Shown piece by piece: positions 21,151 to 33,088 of a DNA stretch of 64,000 nt. The stretch comes from Flaccisagitta enflata (lineage: Eukaryota; Chaetognatha; Sagittoidea; Aphragmophora). Within the stretch, counting starts at the first letter, position 1. Every line of letters starts with the position of its first letter. The position numbers and the translations under genes are program-made. Under the pieces are notes generated by a model that ran no database searches, was not told the DNA's origin, and worked only from the letters and a program-made list of their open reading frames with translations. The stretch covers positions 76,756,001 through 76,820,000 of the forward strand of contig OZ231127.1 of the NCBI GenBank assembly GCA_965153355.1, in the 5' to 3' direction.

Positions 21151-21584
21151 ACTCCAAAGATTAAACGGGCTTACTTTTACACCACGATCAATCCCCCGCC
21201 CCCGCCCCCCCCCCTTCTTCTTTCTGCCATCCTCTGAATGTGCTAGTCATGTCAACCTTGCTTTCACCCCAATTATAAAACGCGACGACAGAGCGATTAC
21301 TTATGTCTGGTGTTTTTGGGTCATGGTTTCTTTTTTAGATGTAGAGGAACAAAATTTCATTGCGTGTGCCTTTTGTCTCTCTCATTTACTCTTGCGCCCC
21401 ATCTCTTTTTGTTAAAGAGCTCGATTGATTCGTTTTGTTTTGTTTTGTTTTTTTTTTTGTTTTTTTTTTTTTTCATTCCAGAAAAGTCAACAAACAAAAA
21501 CGAACAATTTAAGCTGATCAAAGTGTTTTTCTTGGTACGATATAGCGTGGGATATAGAATATGGAACTAAAGAATTGGAGTCTG

Positions 21585-21905
21585 CCAAGTGAAGGCCAAT
21601 AAGTGCGCCTCGCTTCATTAAGAATTTGTGAATGGACGTTTTTGATGGATGAATGAATGAATTTATGAATGAATGAATGAATGAATGAATGAATGAATGA
21701 ATGAATGAATGAATGAATGAATGAATGAATGAATGAATGAAAATGAATTTGGTAAGGCATGAAAGGTGATAGAAACGACGAAATACGTCATTATGAGCCG
21801 TTTTGCGCATTTCAAACATTTGCGTTACCAACCGACCAACCAACCGACCGACCAACCGACCGACGGGCATGACCTCTTATAGTAGTGCGAGGACGCACTT
21901 AAAAA
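21585..21905 (+). mobile_element. Hairpin element, subfamily C with GAAT array
   Basis: AAGGCCAATAAGTGCGCCTC, CATTAAGAATTTGTGAATG, a (GAAT)n array at 21645-21740, AATACGTCATTATGAGCCG, ACCAACCGACC repeats and GACCTCTTATAG-TAGTGCG-AGGA-CGCACTTAAAAA. The same layout is seen at 28978-29235 and, inverted, at 62895-63175. Confidence 0.8.
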
Positions 21906-22043
21906 TGATAGAAGATGGTTGAATTTGTCAAACAACCAAATGATTTTGTTGGTAAAGAGGGGCGCTTATTAAAGCATAGACTGACACTATTTAATTCCAA
22001 AAGCGCCCCGGGTCGATGCTAATAAGAGCTATGTAATATGGTA

Positions 22044-22552
22044 CAGTAGATGTCGTCTAGACTTGGAAATACGGGGGAGCTCATAACCTCAGCATCAGTA
22101 CAGTGAGGGGACTGATATTTTGTTAGTGTAATATATGAACCATAAAGGGTTGACGATGGGGTATGGCATCCCCCTACGGCTTACCTTACAAAAAAAACCT
22201 TTAGTATAAAATATTAGGATCAATCACTTTTATGGCAGAATTTCAGCTTCATCTTTTTGCTTTAATTGCAAAACCAGCCGTGGATTCGAACCTGGAACTT
22301 TTAAAGAAATGTATGGATCAAGATGGATTTAAAGTCAAAAGAGTTAACCACTAAACCAATTCTGGCACGTGATTGAGCAGAGCAAATTTGATTTTGTATA
22401 TTCAAAAGAATTTTCTATCCACAGAGCTGCCATACCCCATCATCAACCCTGTAGGACATAAGCATTATACAGACATAGTTTCATTTCATTGGCACAAACG
22501 GTAGTTAGGATATGAGGGCCCCCGTATTTCCAAGTCTAGACGACATCTACTG
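22044..22552. mobile_element. 509-bp TA-flanked inverted-repeat element with a tRNA-like core
   Basis: The first 36 bases (CAGTAGATGTCGTCTAGACT, TGGAAATACGGGGG) are repeated in reverse at the right end without a visible mismatch. Looser inverted similarity extends to GGGTTGACGATGGGGTATGG, about 130 bp in. TA lies outside each end (22042-22043 and 22553-22554). No transposase frame is present. The core holds a tRNA-Ser-like sequence on the minus strand (separate entry). Confidence 0.92.
22272..22366 (-). other. tRNA-Ser-like sequence inside the inverted-repeat element
   Basis: On the minus strand GCCAGAATTGGTTTAGTGG, TTAA, GACTTTAAATCCATC, a long variable stretch and CCAGGTTCGAATCC run in the order of a class II tRNA, with a good B box (GGTTCGAATCC) and an A-box-like TGGTTTAGTGG. 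GCCAG at the start can pair with CTGGT at the end, with one G-U pair. The anticodon position would read TTA and the anticodon stem pairs poorly. It is therefore more likely a tRNA-derived pol III promoter module or pseudogene than a working tRNA. Confidence 0.6.
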
Positions 22553-22640
22553 TACACTTTTTTATATAAGAACATCTTTTTCTGAAGTTTTAAAAAGAGA
22601 TAGAGATATTTACTAGTAAAAAAACTATGACGTTCTTGAT

Positions 22641-22836
22641 TTTAAGTCGCGTGCACGCGACTCTACAACCCGCTTTGTCCGTCGGTCGGTCGGTTGGTTG
22701 GTCGGTTGGTCTGTCGGTCACACTTTACTTTTTTTATGATTTTATCTTTTGACCTCACTGCTCCTGCCCAAATGATCAAATATAGCCCCTGCCCACCCGC
22801 ACACAACTTCGGTAGCTGTGTATCCGGCCTTGTTTT
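22641..22836 (-). mobile_element. Hairpin element, subfamily A, reference copy
   Basis: Plus strand: TTTTAAGTCGCG-TGCA-CGCGACTCTACAACC, CGCTTTGTCC, GGTC/GGTT repeats, CACACTTTACTTTTTTTATG, TTTTGACCTCACTGCTCCTG, AGCCCCTGCCCACCCGC and TATCCGGCCTTGTTTT. The stem GTCGCGTGCACGCGAC is a perfect palindrome. Confidence 0.9.
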
Positions 22837-22872
22837 CTTAATTTAAAGACTTGATGATCTTATGAAAAATAG

Positions 22873-23174
22873 CCAGTGACGCGGGGTCACGATATCGTTG
22901 CGTATGGGTGGGCAGGGGCAGCCAACCCCCACCCACACCCAAAACCCCACCCAACACCCTTTCCAACGCAGACACACACACAAAAGCTTTAAAACGCTTG
23001 TTTTTTCCACTTATCAACTTGTGCTCATGGACCAGCGGATCGACGGACGGCCGGATGGACGGACGGACAGACGGATGGACGGATGGACAGTCATTCGGAC
23101 GGACGGACGGACGGACGGACAGACGGACGGACAAAACAAAACCTGCTATAGAGTTGCGTGTCCGCAACTAAAAA
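22873..23174 (+). mobile_element. Hairpin element, subfamily B', long GGAC array
   Basis: AGTGACGCGGGGTCACGATA, TCGTTGCGTATGGGTGGG, CAACCCCCACCCACACCC, about 25 GGAC/GGAT units at 23040-23135, CCTGCTATAGAGTTGCG-TGTC-CGCAACTAAAAAG. Confidence 0.88.
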
Positions 23175-24040
23175 GTGTAAGGGAGCCCAAACGTCTTTTT
23201 TTTTTCGTTGCCTTTTGAACACACCAACAACTATCACTCTCTGTAGAGGAGTTATGGGTCTGGTTTTTTTCCCAGGGCAAAAGAACAAACAAAAGGGCAC
23301 AGAGAAGCCTAGAGAGCTGATCTGGGGCAAAGTGGAGTGAGCTGGCTAGGGTTTGAATGTGAGGTACAGGTTGTTGTAAAATGTGGCGGAAAAATGGCAA
23401 AGCCCAGTAAGGAGGCCAAAAATTTTTTTTGTCACTGTGAAAGTGCTTGAGTTGGCCTTTAGTAGTAAGGGGGCATAGATATGAGTGATTGGTGCCAAGC
23501 ACATCAAATATTACTTATTTTTAGATAGGCATATTAGCCTAAATATGGTATATCGGATCGCTGAAATTTGTTCAAATTAGAGTGTAGATCTATATTTTGA
23601 GGTCATTTTTCCAAAAAATTGAGTTTGTGAGGGCTGAAAAACTTATCATTGAGTCAAATCAAGGGTTCTTGATAATGCAAAACCAATTATTTGTACATTT
23701 GAAAGCATATTGGTGTCACTAGGGGTATTTCAAAGATAGTCCAAATAATGCTTATTGAGCAAATCTCGGTACGTCCTGGCTCCCGTAACTGAGCCCCGAA
23801 AACGTTGTTCTTTTTTTTAGACCAGAAGACCGTTTGAGTCAAAGACGCAACGACAGAGTACACCCGACGAAGGGGTTTACAAAGACATATGAACAACGCA
23901 TGAATCCATTCAGTTCCTTTTGTTCAAAGCTTGGGCTGGTGTAATCGTTTCTTTGCCTGTAGAGGCCGTTAGTTGCACTGGACTATACCGTGAAAGTCAA
24001 TGAGCTTTTGTTTTACGGTGGTTCTAACTGTTGTTTTTAA
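23175..24040. other. Unassigned sequence
   Basis: Non-repetitive sequence of mixed composition. I see no conserved frame, terminal repeats or RNA gene. Confidence 0.3.
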
Positions 24041-24045
24041 GATGC

Positions 24046-24350
24046 TTTATCTTTCTGTCTGTCTGACTGTCTGTCTTTCTGTCTGTATGTGTCTGTCTGT
24101 CTCTCTGTCTGTATATGTCTGTCTGTCTGTATGTGTCTGTGTGTATGTCTCTGTCTGTATGTCTCTGTCTATCTGTATGTCTGAATGTCTGTCTGTATAT
24201 CTTTGTGCCTGTGTGCCTGTCTGTCAGACTAGTCTTTGCCTGTCAGTTTGTCCGTCCATTCATTCATCTGACTGTCTACATGTCTACCTGTTTGTCCATC
24301 CCTCCGCAATTTGAGCTGAAAAACGTACATATCCTCCCCTGTCCCCCTAC
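24046..24350 (-). mobile_element. Decayed B-type hairpin element with CTGT array
   Basis: About 180 bp of CTGT units, then TTTGTCCATCCCTCCGC, TTTGAGCTGAAAAACGTAC and CCTCCCCTGTCCCCCTACC, which parallels GAGTTGAAAAGTGGG and GCCCCTGCCCACCCG in good B copies. No stem is left. Confidence 0.4.
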
Positions 24351-24574
24351 CTCGATTTCATTTGTTTTACGTTACAACTAGGTTTAGAAAAAGCCGTTCA
24401 CTATTCTATCCTTTTAAGCCCCATAATTCGCAACTCTACCTTGCTCCGTCGATTTACCTATACCTGGCTGTCTGTTTGCCTGCCCTTCAGACTGTACCAT
24501 TTGAAAGGATTGTCCTTTACATTCAAATAGGGGGGAATCTCTTCTCCTCCTCCACCGCCCACCACCTCCACCCT

Positions 24575-24870
24575 CTCCCCCACCCCCTCCTGGTGAGGTC
24601 AAAATCCAGCCTCGGTGCTCAGACTCCATGCTTCTGGCTCAAATTCCAGCCTAAAGCTCAAATACCAGCCTACGGGCTCAAATACCAAACTTAAGGTCCA
24701 AATCGTTCACAGGGACAAAACTAATCTAAATACCAGCCCAAAACTCATCGGAATCCATGCCTCAAAGGCCCAAATCCCATCCTCGAGGCTCATGTGTCAC
24801 CCTTAAGACGTAAATCCGAACCTAATGCCCCAATTCTAGACTTAATTCTAGGCCCAATTCTAAGCTCCAG
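24575..24870 (+). repeat. CTCAAATyCCAGCCT-type minisatellite
   Basis: About 14 degenerate copies of GGCTCAAATCCCAGCCTC-like units. The same unit occurs at 31910-31990 and 63595-63960, and a related one at 36220-36560. Confidence 0.75.
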
Positions 24871-25099
24871 CCTCCCAAAAAACACCCGCTCGGGCCGCTC
24901 ATCGACAAAAAATCCATGCTCAATTACTCACCATGCAAAATCTTTGGAGGAGCAAAAATCTGTTTCACTCATCCAAGTCACGTCCTAACCAACATGCAAA
25001 AAAGAGAGGCAAAAAAGAAGGAAACCCAAAATGGGATCTCGCCCTACATGGAAGCAGGGTGTCTAATGCAACCTCGGGCGCTTATTCTCCTCTCTTCTC

Positions 25100-25130
25100 T
25101 TCTTCCTTCTCTCTTTCTTTCTTCCTTCTC

Positions 25131-25189
<59 letters not shown>

Positions 25190-25190
25190 C

Positions 25191-25221
<31 letters not shown>

Positions 25222-25225
25222 CCCC
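25100..25225 (+). repeat. (CTTT)n microsatellite
   Basis: About 120 bp of TTTC tetranucleotides with TTCC and CTCT interruptions. Confidence 0.95.
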
Positions 25226-25589
25226 TTTATTTCGCTTCCTCCCTTTCTTTTCCTCACTACGTGTTGCGACTGACAAGTGGAATTGCGATGCAAGGAAATT
25301 CTGCGACGGGATAAAGGAGGAACTCCTATTTTCAATTCTCTGAGACAATTCTTGTAACAGATAATACCTAGTTTTCTGCTTGACCAAAAACTGAGGAGAC
25401 GGAAAGACCACCTGATTAAAGATGAACGTTTCTTACGGTCAAAAGCGATTGGAATGCGTTAGAAGATGCATTAGTAGAATTACTCTTTCTGAGCAGATGT
25501 AAGATGGAAAGCTAAGTCAAAGGAAAGAACTATCCTTATGAACAGACTCACAATTCAAACCTTCAGAATTCAAATTAAAGACTTTTGCA

Positions 25590-25675
25590 ACTCTGACTGA
25601 GGACAACCAACCGCCGGTCCAACCTACCGGTCAAAAAGTCGCTTATATAGTCGCGTGTGTGGCGATTGAAGAAAG
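25590..25675 (+). mobile_element. 3' end of a hairpin element
   Basis: GGACAACCAACCGCCGG, GTCAAAAAGTCGCTTATATA and GTCGCG-TGTGTG-GCGATTGAAG; the stem is weakened to GTCGC/GCGAT. A (GATTT)n tract lies at 25694-25722. Confidence 0.5.
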
Positions 25676-26171
25676 AAGTGTGGTTTGAAGCATGATATGG
25701 ATTTGATTTGATTTGATTTGATGAGCAATTGAGCCGAAATTGGGCGGATATTACGGTGGGCTTGATAGTTTGTGAATGGTTGGCAAAAACTAGGTAGTAT
25801 GAGAGTAAAACTTTACAGGTGAGGTAGTACTTGTCATCAATCACTCTGCCTCTCTGTCAATTCACCAATCACTCAAAACAACCCAACCTTCCGTTTCCAT
25901 TCATCGGATCGATTGAATCGATTACAATTACGTGTCAATTACTCCACTCATCTTTTACTTACCTTGGATTAAGAATGAGCGTGGATGTTACGCCATGTGC
26001 AAGTGATATTATCCACAAATGTTTCGGAAGATGTTTAAGACGTCCAGTATGAGGGAGAGGGACGAATGAGGAAGTGAAGAATGCGCAAGAACGTGAGCAG
26101 AATGCGCGGGATGAATGAATGGAGAACGAGCGGAAATAAGAGATGTTAACTTTACCATTGTCTTTATTATC

Positions 26172-26172
26172 A

Positions 26173-26214
<42 letters not shown>

Positions 26215-26218
26215 TTGT
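26172..26218 (+). repeat. (GTTGTC)n minisatellite
   Basis: Seven to eight hexamers of CGTTGT. Confidence 0.9.
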
Positions 26219-26395
26219 CAAACTCTTACGGGCGTAAGAATTCATGGTTCTGAACAAAGTAATTCACGCACAACTCCAATTTCTAGTGATGAGTTAGTAG
26301 ATGACAATGACATCGTGCTTTCTAGTAGTGCTCTTTGTAGTCTTAATGTGTCACTTGATTCCGTTGTGTCATATGTTTCCATGGCACCACCGGAT

Positions 26396-26485
26396 TGAAA
26401 AACGCGACGCGGTTTAACAACGTCACTTCGGGACGCAACGTCACGCGGTTGAACAACGTCGCGCGGTTCAATAACGTCACGCTGT
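26396..26485 (+). repeat. Short repeat of CGCGGTTCAACAACGTCAC type
   Basis: Four imperfect copies of a unit built from ACGCGGTT and AACAACGTCAC. ACGTCA is repeated, but no regulatory role can be argued from this alone. Confidence 0.6.
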
Positions 26486-26629
26486 CATGTGGTTTTCGTA
26501 GTCCTCGGCGGATGACCTCAGAGACGATAAACAACGGACCTGTAAGAAAGAAAAACGACCCCATAACAATTTCAAAGACACAAAATGCAAAGGAGGGGAC
26601 ATATAAGCCTCTGTCTCTCCTCTTCAGCT

Positions 26630-26835
<206 letters not shown>

Positions 26836-27061
26836 ATATTGTTATACGTCACAAAGAAGTACAATCTTGATCTGAAATTGACGACTAAATTTGATGAAAA
26901 TGAAAGGGAGTATCTCTGGAGTCCTGCCCATATGTTTATTATTACGGCCATCTCGGCGATTGCATCGCAAGCAATCGTAAGAGTCAAAAAGAGCCTTATC
27001 GTTATTGCGAGTCTATCGATCATCAAAAACTGGCCGTTTCATGGAAAAGGAAAAGAATGAT

Positions 27062-27065
27062 TGAA

Positions 27066-27136
<71 letters not shown>

Positions 27137-27165
27137 TAGGCAGATAGACAGATAGACAGAAAGAA
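27062..27165 (+). repeat. (GACA)n microsatellite
   Basis: About 20 GACA units and degenerate GATA. Confidence 0.95.
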
Positions 27166-27303
27166 AGAAAAAAGAAAGAAACAACTTAAAACGAAAGAGC
27201 AACGATTCCACGAGGGGGAGCCATAGGGCGAGACCGAAAATTGGTCGGAAGTTGTAAAAGAAGAGAGGCAGATAAAAAGTTACAACCAGGTAGAATGATA
27301 GGG

Positions 27304-27478
<175 letters not shown>

Positions 27479-27591
27479 AGGCCATAAATCACAGACAGAC
27501 AGAGGGGCGAATGGACGGACGAACAAAAGTCCACCTGTGTTCTACAGGACTTCGTAACCTTTGGGGCCGCTGTCCTGCTCCCTCCGACTAA

Positions 27592-28210
27592 AATTCATAA
27601 TCTTGCAAAACAGGGCAACGGGTATCGCTGACCACATATATTGCCCTTGGGCGACAGGTCAGCATATCGGTTCACTTTATGGCCCTTCGCTTCTTCTGAT
27701 TTAGCCAAAATACTTTTTATACGGACCAAGTGACTTCTTATAAGTTGAGAGTTACTTGCAAGCAAAGTCAAACCTGTTTCAACATGATCCTTGCCTTACT
27801 TCGTCTTTCACGACGGTCGTTTTCGTTCCATTTTCCGAAATTTCTTTTTCGCGATTTTATCGTTTCTTTTCAAATTAGAACTCGTCAGAATTGAAATCTC
27901 CATCTGTTGAAAGGAAGACAAAGAGAACAAAAGAGAATTAAATAATGAAATCACGGACAAAAAATTCAAAGGATATTTCACGAGTAACGGCGGGAGCTTT
28001 CAAAAAGATGGTGAATACAGGATTTTTGAGAATCAAATGATTAATTCAATTTTCATCGATTGTTAAAACGAATATTCAATATTCTTTTCCGAGAAGTCAT
28101 TCGGTAGCGAACGTGACAGACGTTAGGATGTGTGTATATTTGTCTGTTTAGTTTGACTGTCTTATTGTATGTCTTTCTGTCTTGCGTCTTTTCCAATCTT
28201 TCTCTTTCTC
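27592..28210. other. Unassigned sequence
   Basis: Non-repetitive; no persuasive frame. The fragment GGGGCCGCTGTCCTGC at 27562-27580, just before it, resembles the right end of the element at 36127-36631. Confidence 0.3.
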
Positions 28211-28219
28211 AATCTTTTA

Positions 28220-28323
<104 letters not shown>

Positions 28324-28481
28324 CTTCATAACGCCACACAAGCGACGTTGATTTAATGAAATGCACGTGGGCAAATACTTGGGGGCAAGAATTGTCTTAC
28401 AGGCAGAAACTATGTAATCATGACGAAAGCAAAATTCCCATTTGCTTCTGAGATCCAAGACTTGTAACGCCTCATAATTCA

Positions 28482-28483
<2 letters not shown>

Positions 28484-28535
<52 letters not shown>
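28484..28535 (+). repeat. (GA)n microsatellite
   Basis: About 50 bp of GA. Confidence 0.95.
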
Positions 28536-28537
<2 letters not shown>

Positions 28538-28658
28538 ATGGGCCGATTGGGTCATGATTTATAGCCTCTTGTATGAATCTACGCGATGAGTGAGAGGGCT
28601 GAAGGAATGTAGTGTCAGTGACTGAATAAGGAAGATGGGAAAAGTGCAGTGACAAGAC

Positions 28659-28792
28659 AACAAGGCCAAATAGGTCAACGTGTGCGCCTGATAGCGATTG
28701 ATGGTAAAGCGAACGCGTTACCGACCGACCGACCAACAGCCAGAAGGACGGACATAACCTCTTGTAGACATGCTTTGCCGCACGATAGAAAT
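28659..28792 (+). mobile_element. Short degenerate hairpin element
   Basis: ACAAGGCCAAATAGGTCAAC, GTGTGCGCC, GTTACCGACCGACCGACC, ACATAACCTCTTGTAGACAT and a broken stem GCTTTGCCGCA. Confidence 0.55.
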
Positions 28793-28977
28793 GACGAGAA
28801 GACTGAGATGAATGCAGAGATGGTAAAGAGAAATCAAATCGTCCATGACCAAACCGATGAAGGGATTATGAAGGTGGGAAGGATGGAAATGCATCGAAGA
28901 TATGAAAACGGAAATCCTCGACGTTGGCAATTGTGCAGATCCGGGATGCTTAATATGGGAATATCAGATTTGAAAAA

Positions 28978-29235
28978 ACAAGGTCAAGTTATGGCCAATA
29001 TGTTCGCCTCGCTGATTAAGAATGAATGAATGAACGTTTTAAATATATGAACGTTTTTTATTAACGCGTGAATGAATCAATGACTGAATGAAAATGAAAG
29101 TAAGAAGATGAGTGATGTCACAGATGCGAAGAAAGACGCGATTTTTCGCGGACCAACGGACCAACGGACCAACCAACCGACCAATCAACGGACAGACAAG
29201 ACCTCTTATTGATGTGCGAGGACGCACATAAAAAT
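28978..29235 (+). mobile_element. Hairpin element, subfamily C with GAAT units
   Basis: ACAAGGTCAAGTTATGGCC, ATGTTCGCCTCGCTGATTAA, GAATGAATGAATG, GGACCAACGG repeats and GACCTCTTATTG-ATGTGCG-AGGA-CGCACATAAAAA. Both stem arms differ from the 21585 copy in a matched way. Confidence 0.8.
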
Positions 29236-29840
29236 CAGATCGAAGCTGTTGTGCGGTCAGTCCCTAAAAGGAACCCTTGTCAATGTAAACATCTTTCGCG
29301 TCTCGACCACGCGTGCACGATATAGATTGCATGTTGAGTGCGCGTTATGTTAGTGAAATAAAGTTATCACTCACACGCATGCGCACGTCGTCTCGAAACA
29401 TCGTTACCCGCGTGAGCGTGTTTGCGTGTGCGCGTTAGCGCGTGTGCGTGTGCGCGATTTCGTTTGCGCGTGTGCGAGTGCACTTGCTCCGTTGTGTGTG
29501 CATATTGGTCTCGAAAAAAAGCATGACTCAACCACGACGCCCTTTTATGAAAAACAGGCGACCGAAAAAAGAAATGCCAAAGTCTCACTTTGAGATGAGG
29601 AATGGAGTTGTAGCAGAGATGATATCCCTCATCTTGCATGAACGTGCACATGCTGCTATCACAGTCATGTAAGATTAGGCACAAAAAGTGATGACTAATG
29701 AAAGAGGACAATCGAGTATTTTGGCAGGGGAAGTGCAGTGCAGGGAACACCGCTAGTAGCTCTAAACCATAAAAGCATACATATATATTCAGACATTGAA
29801 GTTATCAAATTGCTTCATAATGGGCATTTTCGTCCCATGG
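29236..29840. other. Unassigned sequence with a GCGTGTGCGC-rich patch
   Basis: 29380-29490 is rich in alternating purine-pyrimidine GCGTGTGCG. No gene recognised. Confidence 0.35.
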
Positions 29841-29939
29841 TGCTTTTCAATTTGGAAATTGTTGAGGTTCGTCACTCGAGAAAAGGCTTGAATGTCGAAT
29901 CATGGCTCACAAGGGAGCAAGTGAGAGAAAAGGCCGGGT

Positions 29940-30180
29940 ACACTCATGGTTGGGGCTGGGGCAGTGGCGTAAAATCAAGGCTCACGAGTGAAAAAGAAAC
30001 AAATAGAAGCCGGACACACACTCGAGGAAGGGGCAGGGGTTGTAGTGTCGAAAGAAGGCTGGAGACATGAGTGGAAGGGGCAGGGGTTGTAGTGTCGAAA
30101 GAAGGCTGGAGACATGGGTGGAAGGGGCAGGGGCTGTTGTGTCGAATCACAGCTCTCGAGGGAAGAAGAGGGAAAAAAGG
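29940..30180 (+). repeat. 47-bp tandem repeat, about three copies
   Basis: GGAAGGGGCAGGGGTTGTAG, TGTCGAAAGAAGGCTGGAG and ACATG recur at about 30027, 30072 and 30119, with a diverged copy upstream. Confidence 0.8.
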
Positions 30181-30503
30181 TTTTCCAGGCATCAAGAGCA
30201 CAATTCGTCAACAAATGGCATATTTGCCATTAAGGGATTGTGGTTGTATATAAAGGGATTCAAGTGGGGATATATGTTTGAATATATACAGGCCCCCGAG
30301 TCTTCATTTCAATTAAATTGATACGGTGGAGAGAACATTACTATCTAGGGAGGAAAATCGAGAACCAAGTGGTGAATGTTGGAAAACATTTTGTTGTTTG
30401 AAAATTTTTTAAAAATACAGTAAAATAAAATAATGGTGATAAACAGATAATATACATCATGAAATTAGTTCATGATTATGAAATCGTCTGTCTCTTTGGT
30501 TTT

Positions 30504-30504
<1 letters not shown>

Positions 30505-30542
<38 letters not shown>
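30505..30542 (+). repeat. (GA)n microsatellite
   Basis: Nineteen GA units. Confidence 0.95.
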
Positions 30543-30544
<2 letters not shown>

Positions 30545-30837
30545 ATTATCTGCGAATGCCATAAGACGCAACAGGATGTTGAATCATGTTTTGAAAAGGG
30601 TAATGAGGCGCAGCAACTCGATGCTTGAAGTGCCGTAGTACGATGAGATCATTTAAGGAAGGGAATCTGGATATGGTAAAGTTTTCGACGACGATTGTAT
30701 GTGTTTAACACAAATAATGTGTTTAACAAGATAATCAAAACATGAAAAAGTAGATCTGTTTAAAGAGTAAGATCAAGAACACGCGATCAGGCCAGGCGAT
30801 CAGGAAACAAAACGAAAAAAAGATACAAACAAACAAA

Positions 30838-30972
<135 letters not shown>

Positions 30973-31820
30973 TTTTGATGGCGATATTGAATTATTAACA
31001 TTTATTAAAATACAATAAAAACTTTCTCCCCGGAAACGAATACAATGAAAATTTTTAAAGAGCGCCCTCTTTCCACAAAGTCCTTTCTTTTCCCAGAATC
31101 TTGTTTCTTTTATCTTGAGTTGAAAATCTTTAAAAATGGGTCTGTTTAACATTGTCTGCTGAAAATATCTCACGACTGCATTTTGTGGTTCGAGCCATTT
31201 TTTACGTTGTTCCGTCTTTCAATATTTTCCCAAATGACAGAAACTGACAGTTTCGACTCATTCAATGGCGCCTAGATGAGTCAAAATGTATTGTATCTGT
31301 CACTTCCTTTCTGGCTCTCTTTTTCTTGAAAAAGATCAAGCCACACTTGTTTGTTTACTGGCCAAGATGGGTGCATCCAGGTATAAAACATGTCAGAGGA
31401 ATGTCTCAGATGTGGTTGATGACGCCAGGTTATGTGCGGTTGGGCAGGGGCAGTGATGAAAAGGCTAAACAAGCATTTTGGCAGGGGCGGTAACGCAAAG
31501 AAACACTCATGAACACTGAAAAAGCTAGGTCTTGCTTACCTACAGACATAGCAGGTTACACAGACGCATGCATTTGACTAGAATTGCATTTACAAATATT
31601 GACTATTGTTAACATGAGAAAATAATTCTGACAACTTTTTAATAGTTTTTTTCCACCTGTAATCTCCCTGATTCGCGGCACCTTACCAATACCAGCCTAC
31701 ATTTATCTTTACTTCTTGTTTCCGCTGTCATATGAAGGAGTGAGCGAAGCAAGCGCAGCGCAGCAGAGTGGGCGGTGCCAGCATACAAACAGCGAACGAC
31801 CGAGTGGCCTGTTTAAAACG
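30973..31820. other. Unassigned sequence
   Basis: AT-rich, non-repetitive. GGTTGGGCAGGGGCAGTGATG at 31439-31460 resembles the GGGCAGGAGCAGTGA block of subfamily A and may be a remnant. Confidence 0.3.
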
Positions 31821-31822
31821 CG

Positions 31823-31998
31823 CTTTTGGGCAGCGGTCCTGAAGGGACGACTGTCCTATGCTTTCACAAAATTTCTACTTCTTTTCCTTCTTCTCCTCCC
31901 GTCCACCCCCTCTGAGGCTCAAATCCCGGCCTCTAGGCTCAAATCCCAGCCTGAAGGCTCTAATCCCAGACTCGAGGCTCCAACCCCAGGTCCTTGAT
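31823..31998 (+). mobile_element. Left-end remnant of the GGGCAGCGG element family
   Basis: TTGGGCAGCGGTCCTGAAGG, GACGACTGTCCTATG matches the left terminal repeat of 36127-36631. It is followed by the same kind of internal CTCAAATCCCAGCC minisatellite. The right end is missing. Confidence 0.6.
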
Positions 31999-32039
31999 AT
32001 TCATCATGATAGCTATGACAGAAAAAACATATCTCAGTA

Positions 32040-32441
32040 CAGATTCAATGATAATACAATGAGAGGGGCAGCAAAATCGCTAGCACCCCTACCCACAGCT
32101 TAGATGGGTAATGTCACAAAGACAACTACGGTGGCAGCTAGAAGTTTATCCCAAAACAATTCCCGCCATCGAGGCGTTTTTCGAATTTCCTTCTCATTCC
32201 ATAGAAAACGGTCATAAAAGGGCTAAATCCAACACTTCTGAAAATGGCCGATTTTCACCCTAAAAAGAGCTATATCTCTAAAACTAGGTTGAGATTACAA
32301 AATCGCCTCGATGGCGGGAATTGTATTGGGATAAGCTATCGGCCACCATCTTTGATACTCTTGTGGTATTGATCATTTGAGCTACAGGTAGGGGTGCTAG
32401 CGATTTCGACTACCCCTCTCACTGTAATATCATTGCTTCTG
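32040..32441. mobile_element. 402-bp TA-flanked inverted-repeat element with long arms
   Basis: The left arm CAGATTCAATGATAATACAA, TGAGAGGGG, AAATCGCTAGCACCCCTACC, ... ACAATTCCCGCCATCGAGGC is repeated in reverse at the right, so the arms reach about 130 bp each of the 402-bp total. TA flanks at 32038-32039 and 32442-32443. The interior is non-coding. A transcript could fold into a long hairpin. Confidence 0.88.
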
Positions 32442-32900
32442 TATTCCCCGCGTGAACGGGACCCAATTCGGGTTCCTTTGTTGTTGGCTTTTCTTTTGGC
32501 ATCTCATGAAACCAAACTTAAGTTTAGGGTCTCAACTTTTTTTTCCCCCTTTTTTCAGCCATTTCTGTCTATTTCAGGCTTCATCCCTGTGGTCTTTCCA
32601 ATTTTGTCTGAATTTTGTCTGTCTTTATATCAATATATCACCACAAGCTTCTGCTCTCTTTTTCAGGTCTGTCCATTTCTTTCCACCCCGCCTCATGCAC
32701 TGCATTTCATTTTCAGCTGCAACTTCTGTGCGTAATCTTTTCATTGTTTCTAGGTTTTTTTTTCTTCTCCATAACAATCGAAAGTCCCGAAAGATTTGGC
32801 AACAATTTGCGAGCGAGGAATTTGGAACTTCAGGGAAACATGAAAGAAACGAAAACAATTTTTTTCCTCTAAGCTGATGGCGCGCGTATTTTATCCGTGT

Positions 32901-33088
32901 TTTTAGTTGCGGACACGCAACTCTATAAGAAGCTTGGTCCGTCCGTCGGTCCGTCGGTCCGTCGGTCCGTCGGTCCGAGGTACGTTCGTCCGAGGTACGT
33001 CGGTCCGTCGAGTTGGGAAGGTGTGGATGAGGGTTGGCTGCCCCTGCCCATCCGTCCGCAACGATATTGTGACCCCGCGTCCCTTGTT
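32901..33088 (-). mobile_element. Hairpin element, subfamily B'
   Basis: Plus strand: TTTTTAGTTGCG-GACA-CGCAACTCTATAAGAAGC, GTCGGTCC repeats, GGTGTGGATGAGGGTTGG, CTGCCCCTGCCCATCCG, AACGATATTGTGACCCC and CGTCCCTTGTTTT. Confidence 0.87.

Noticed and set aside
22272-22366. Functional tRNA-Ser gene
   Set aside because: Anticodon position would read TTA, the anticodon stem pairs poorly, and it lies inside a transposable element.
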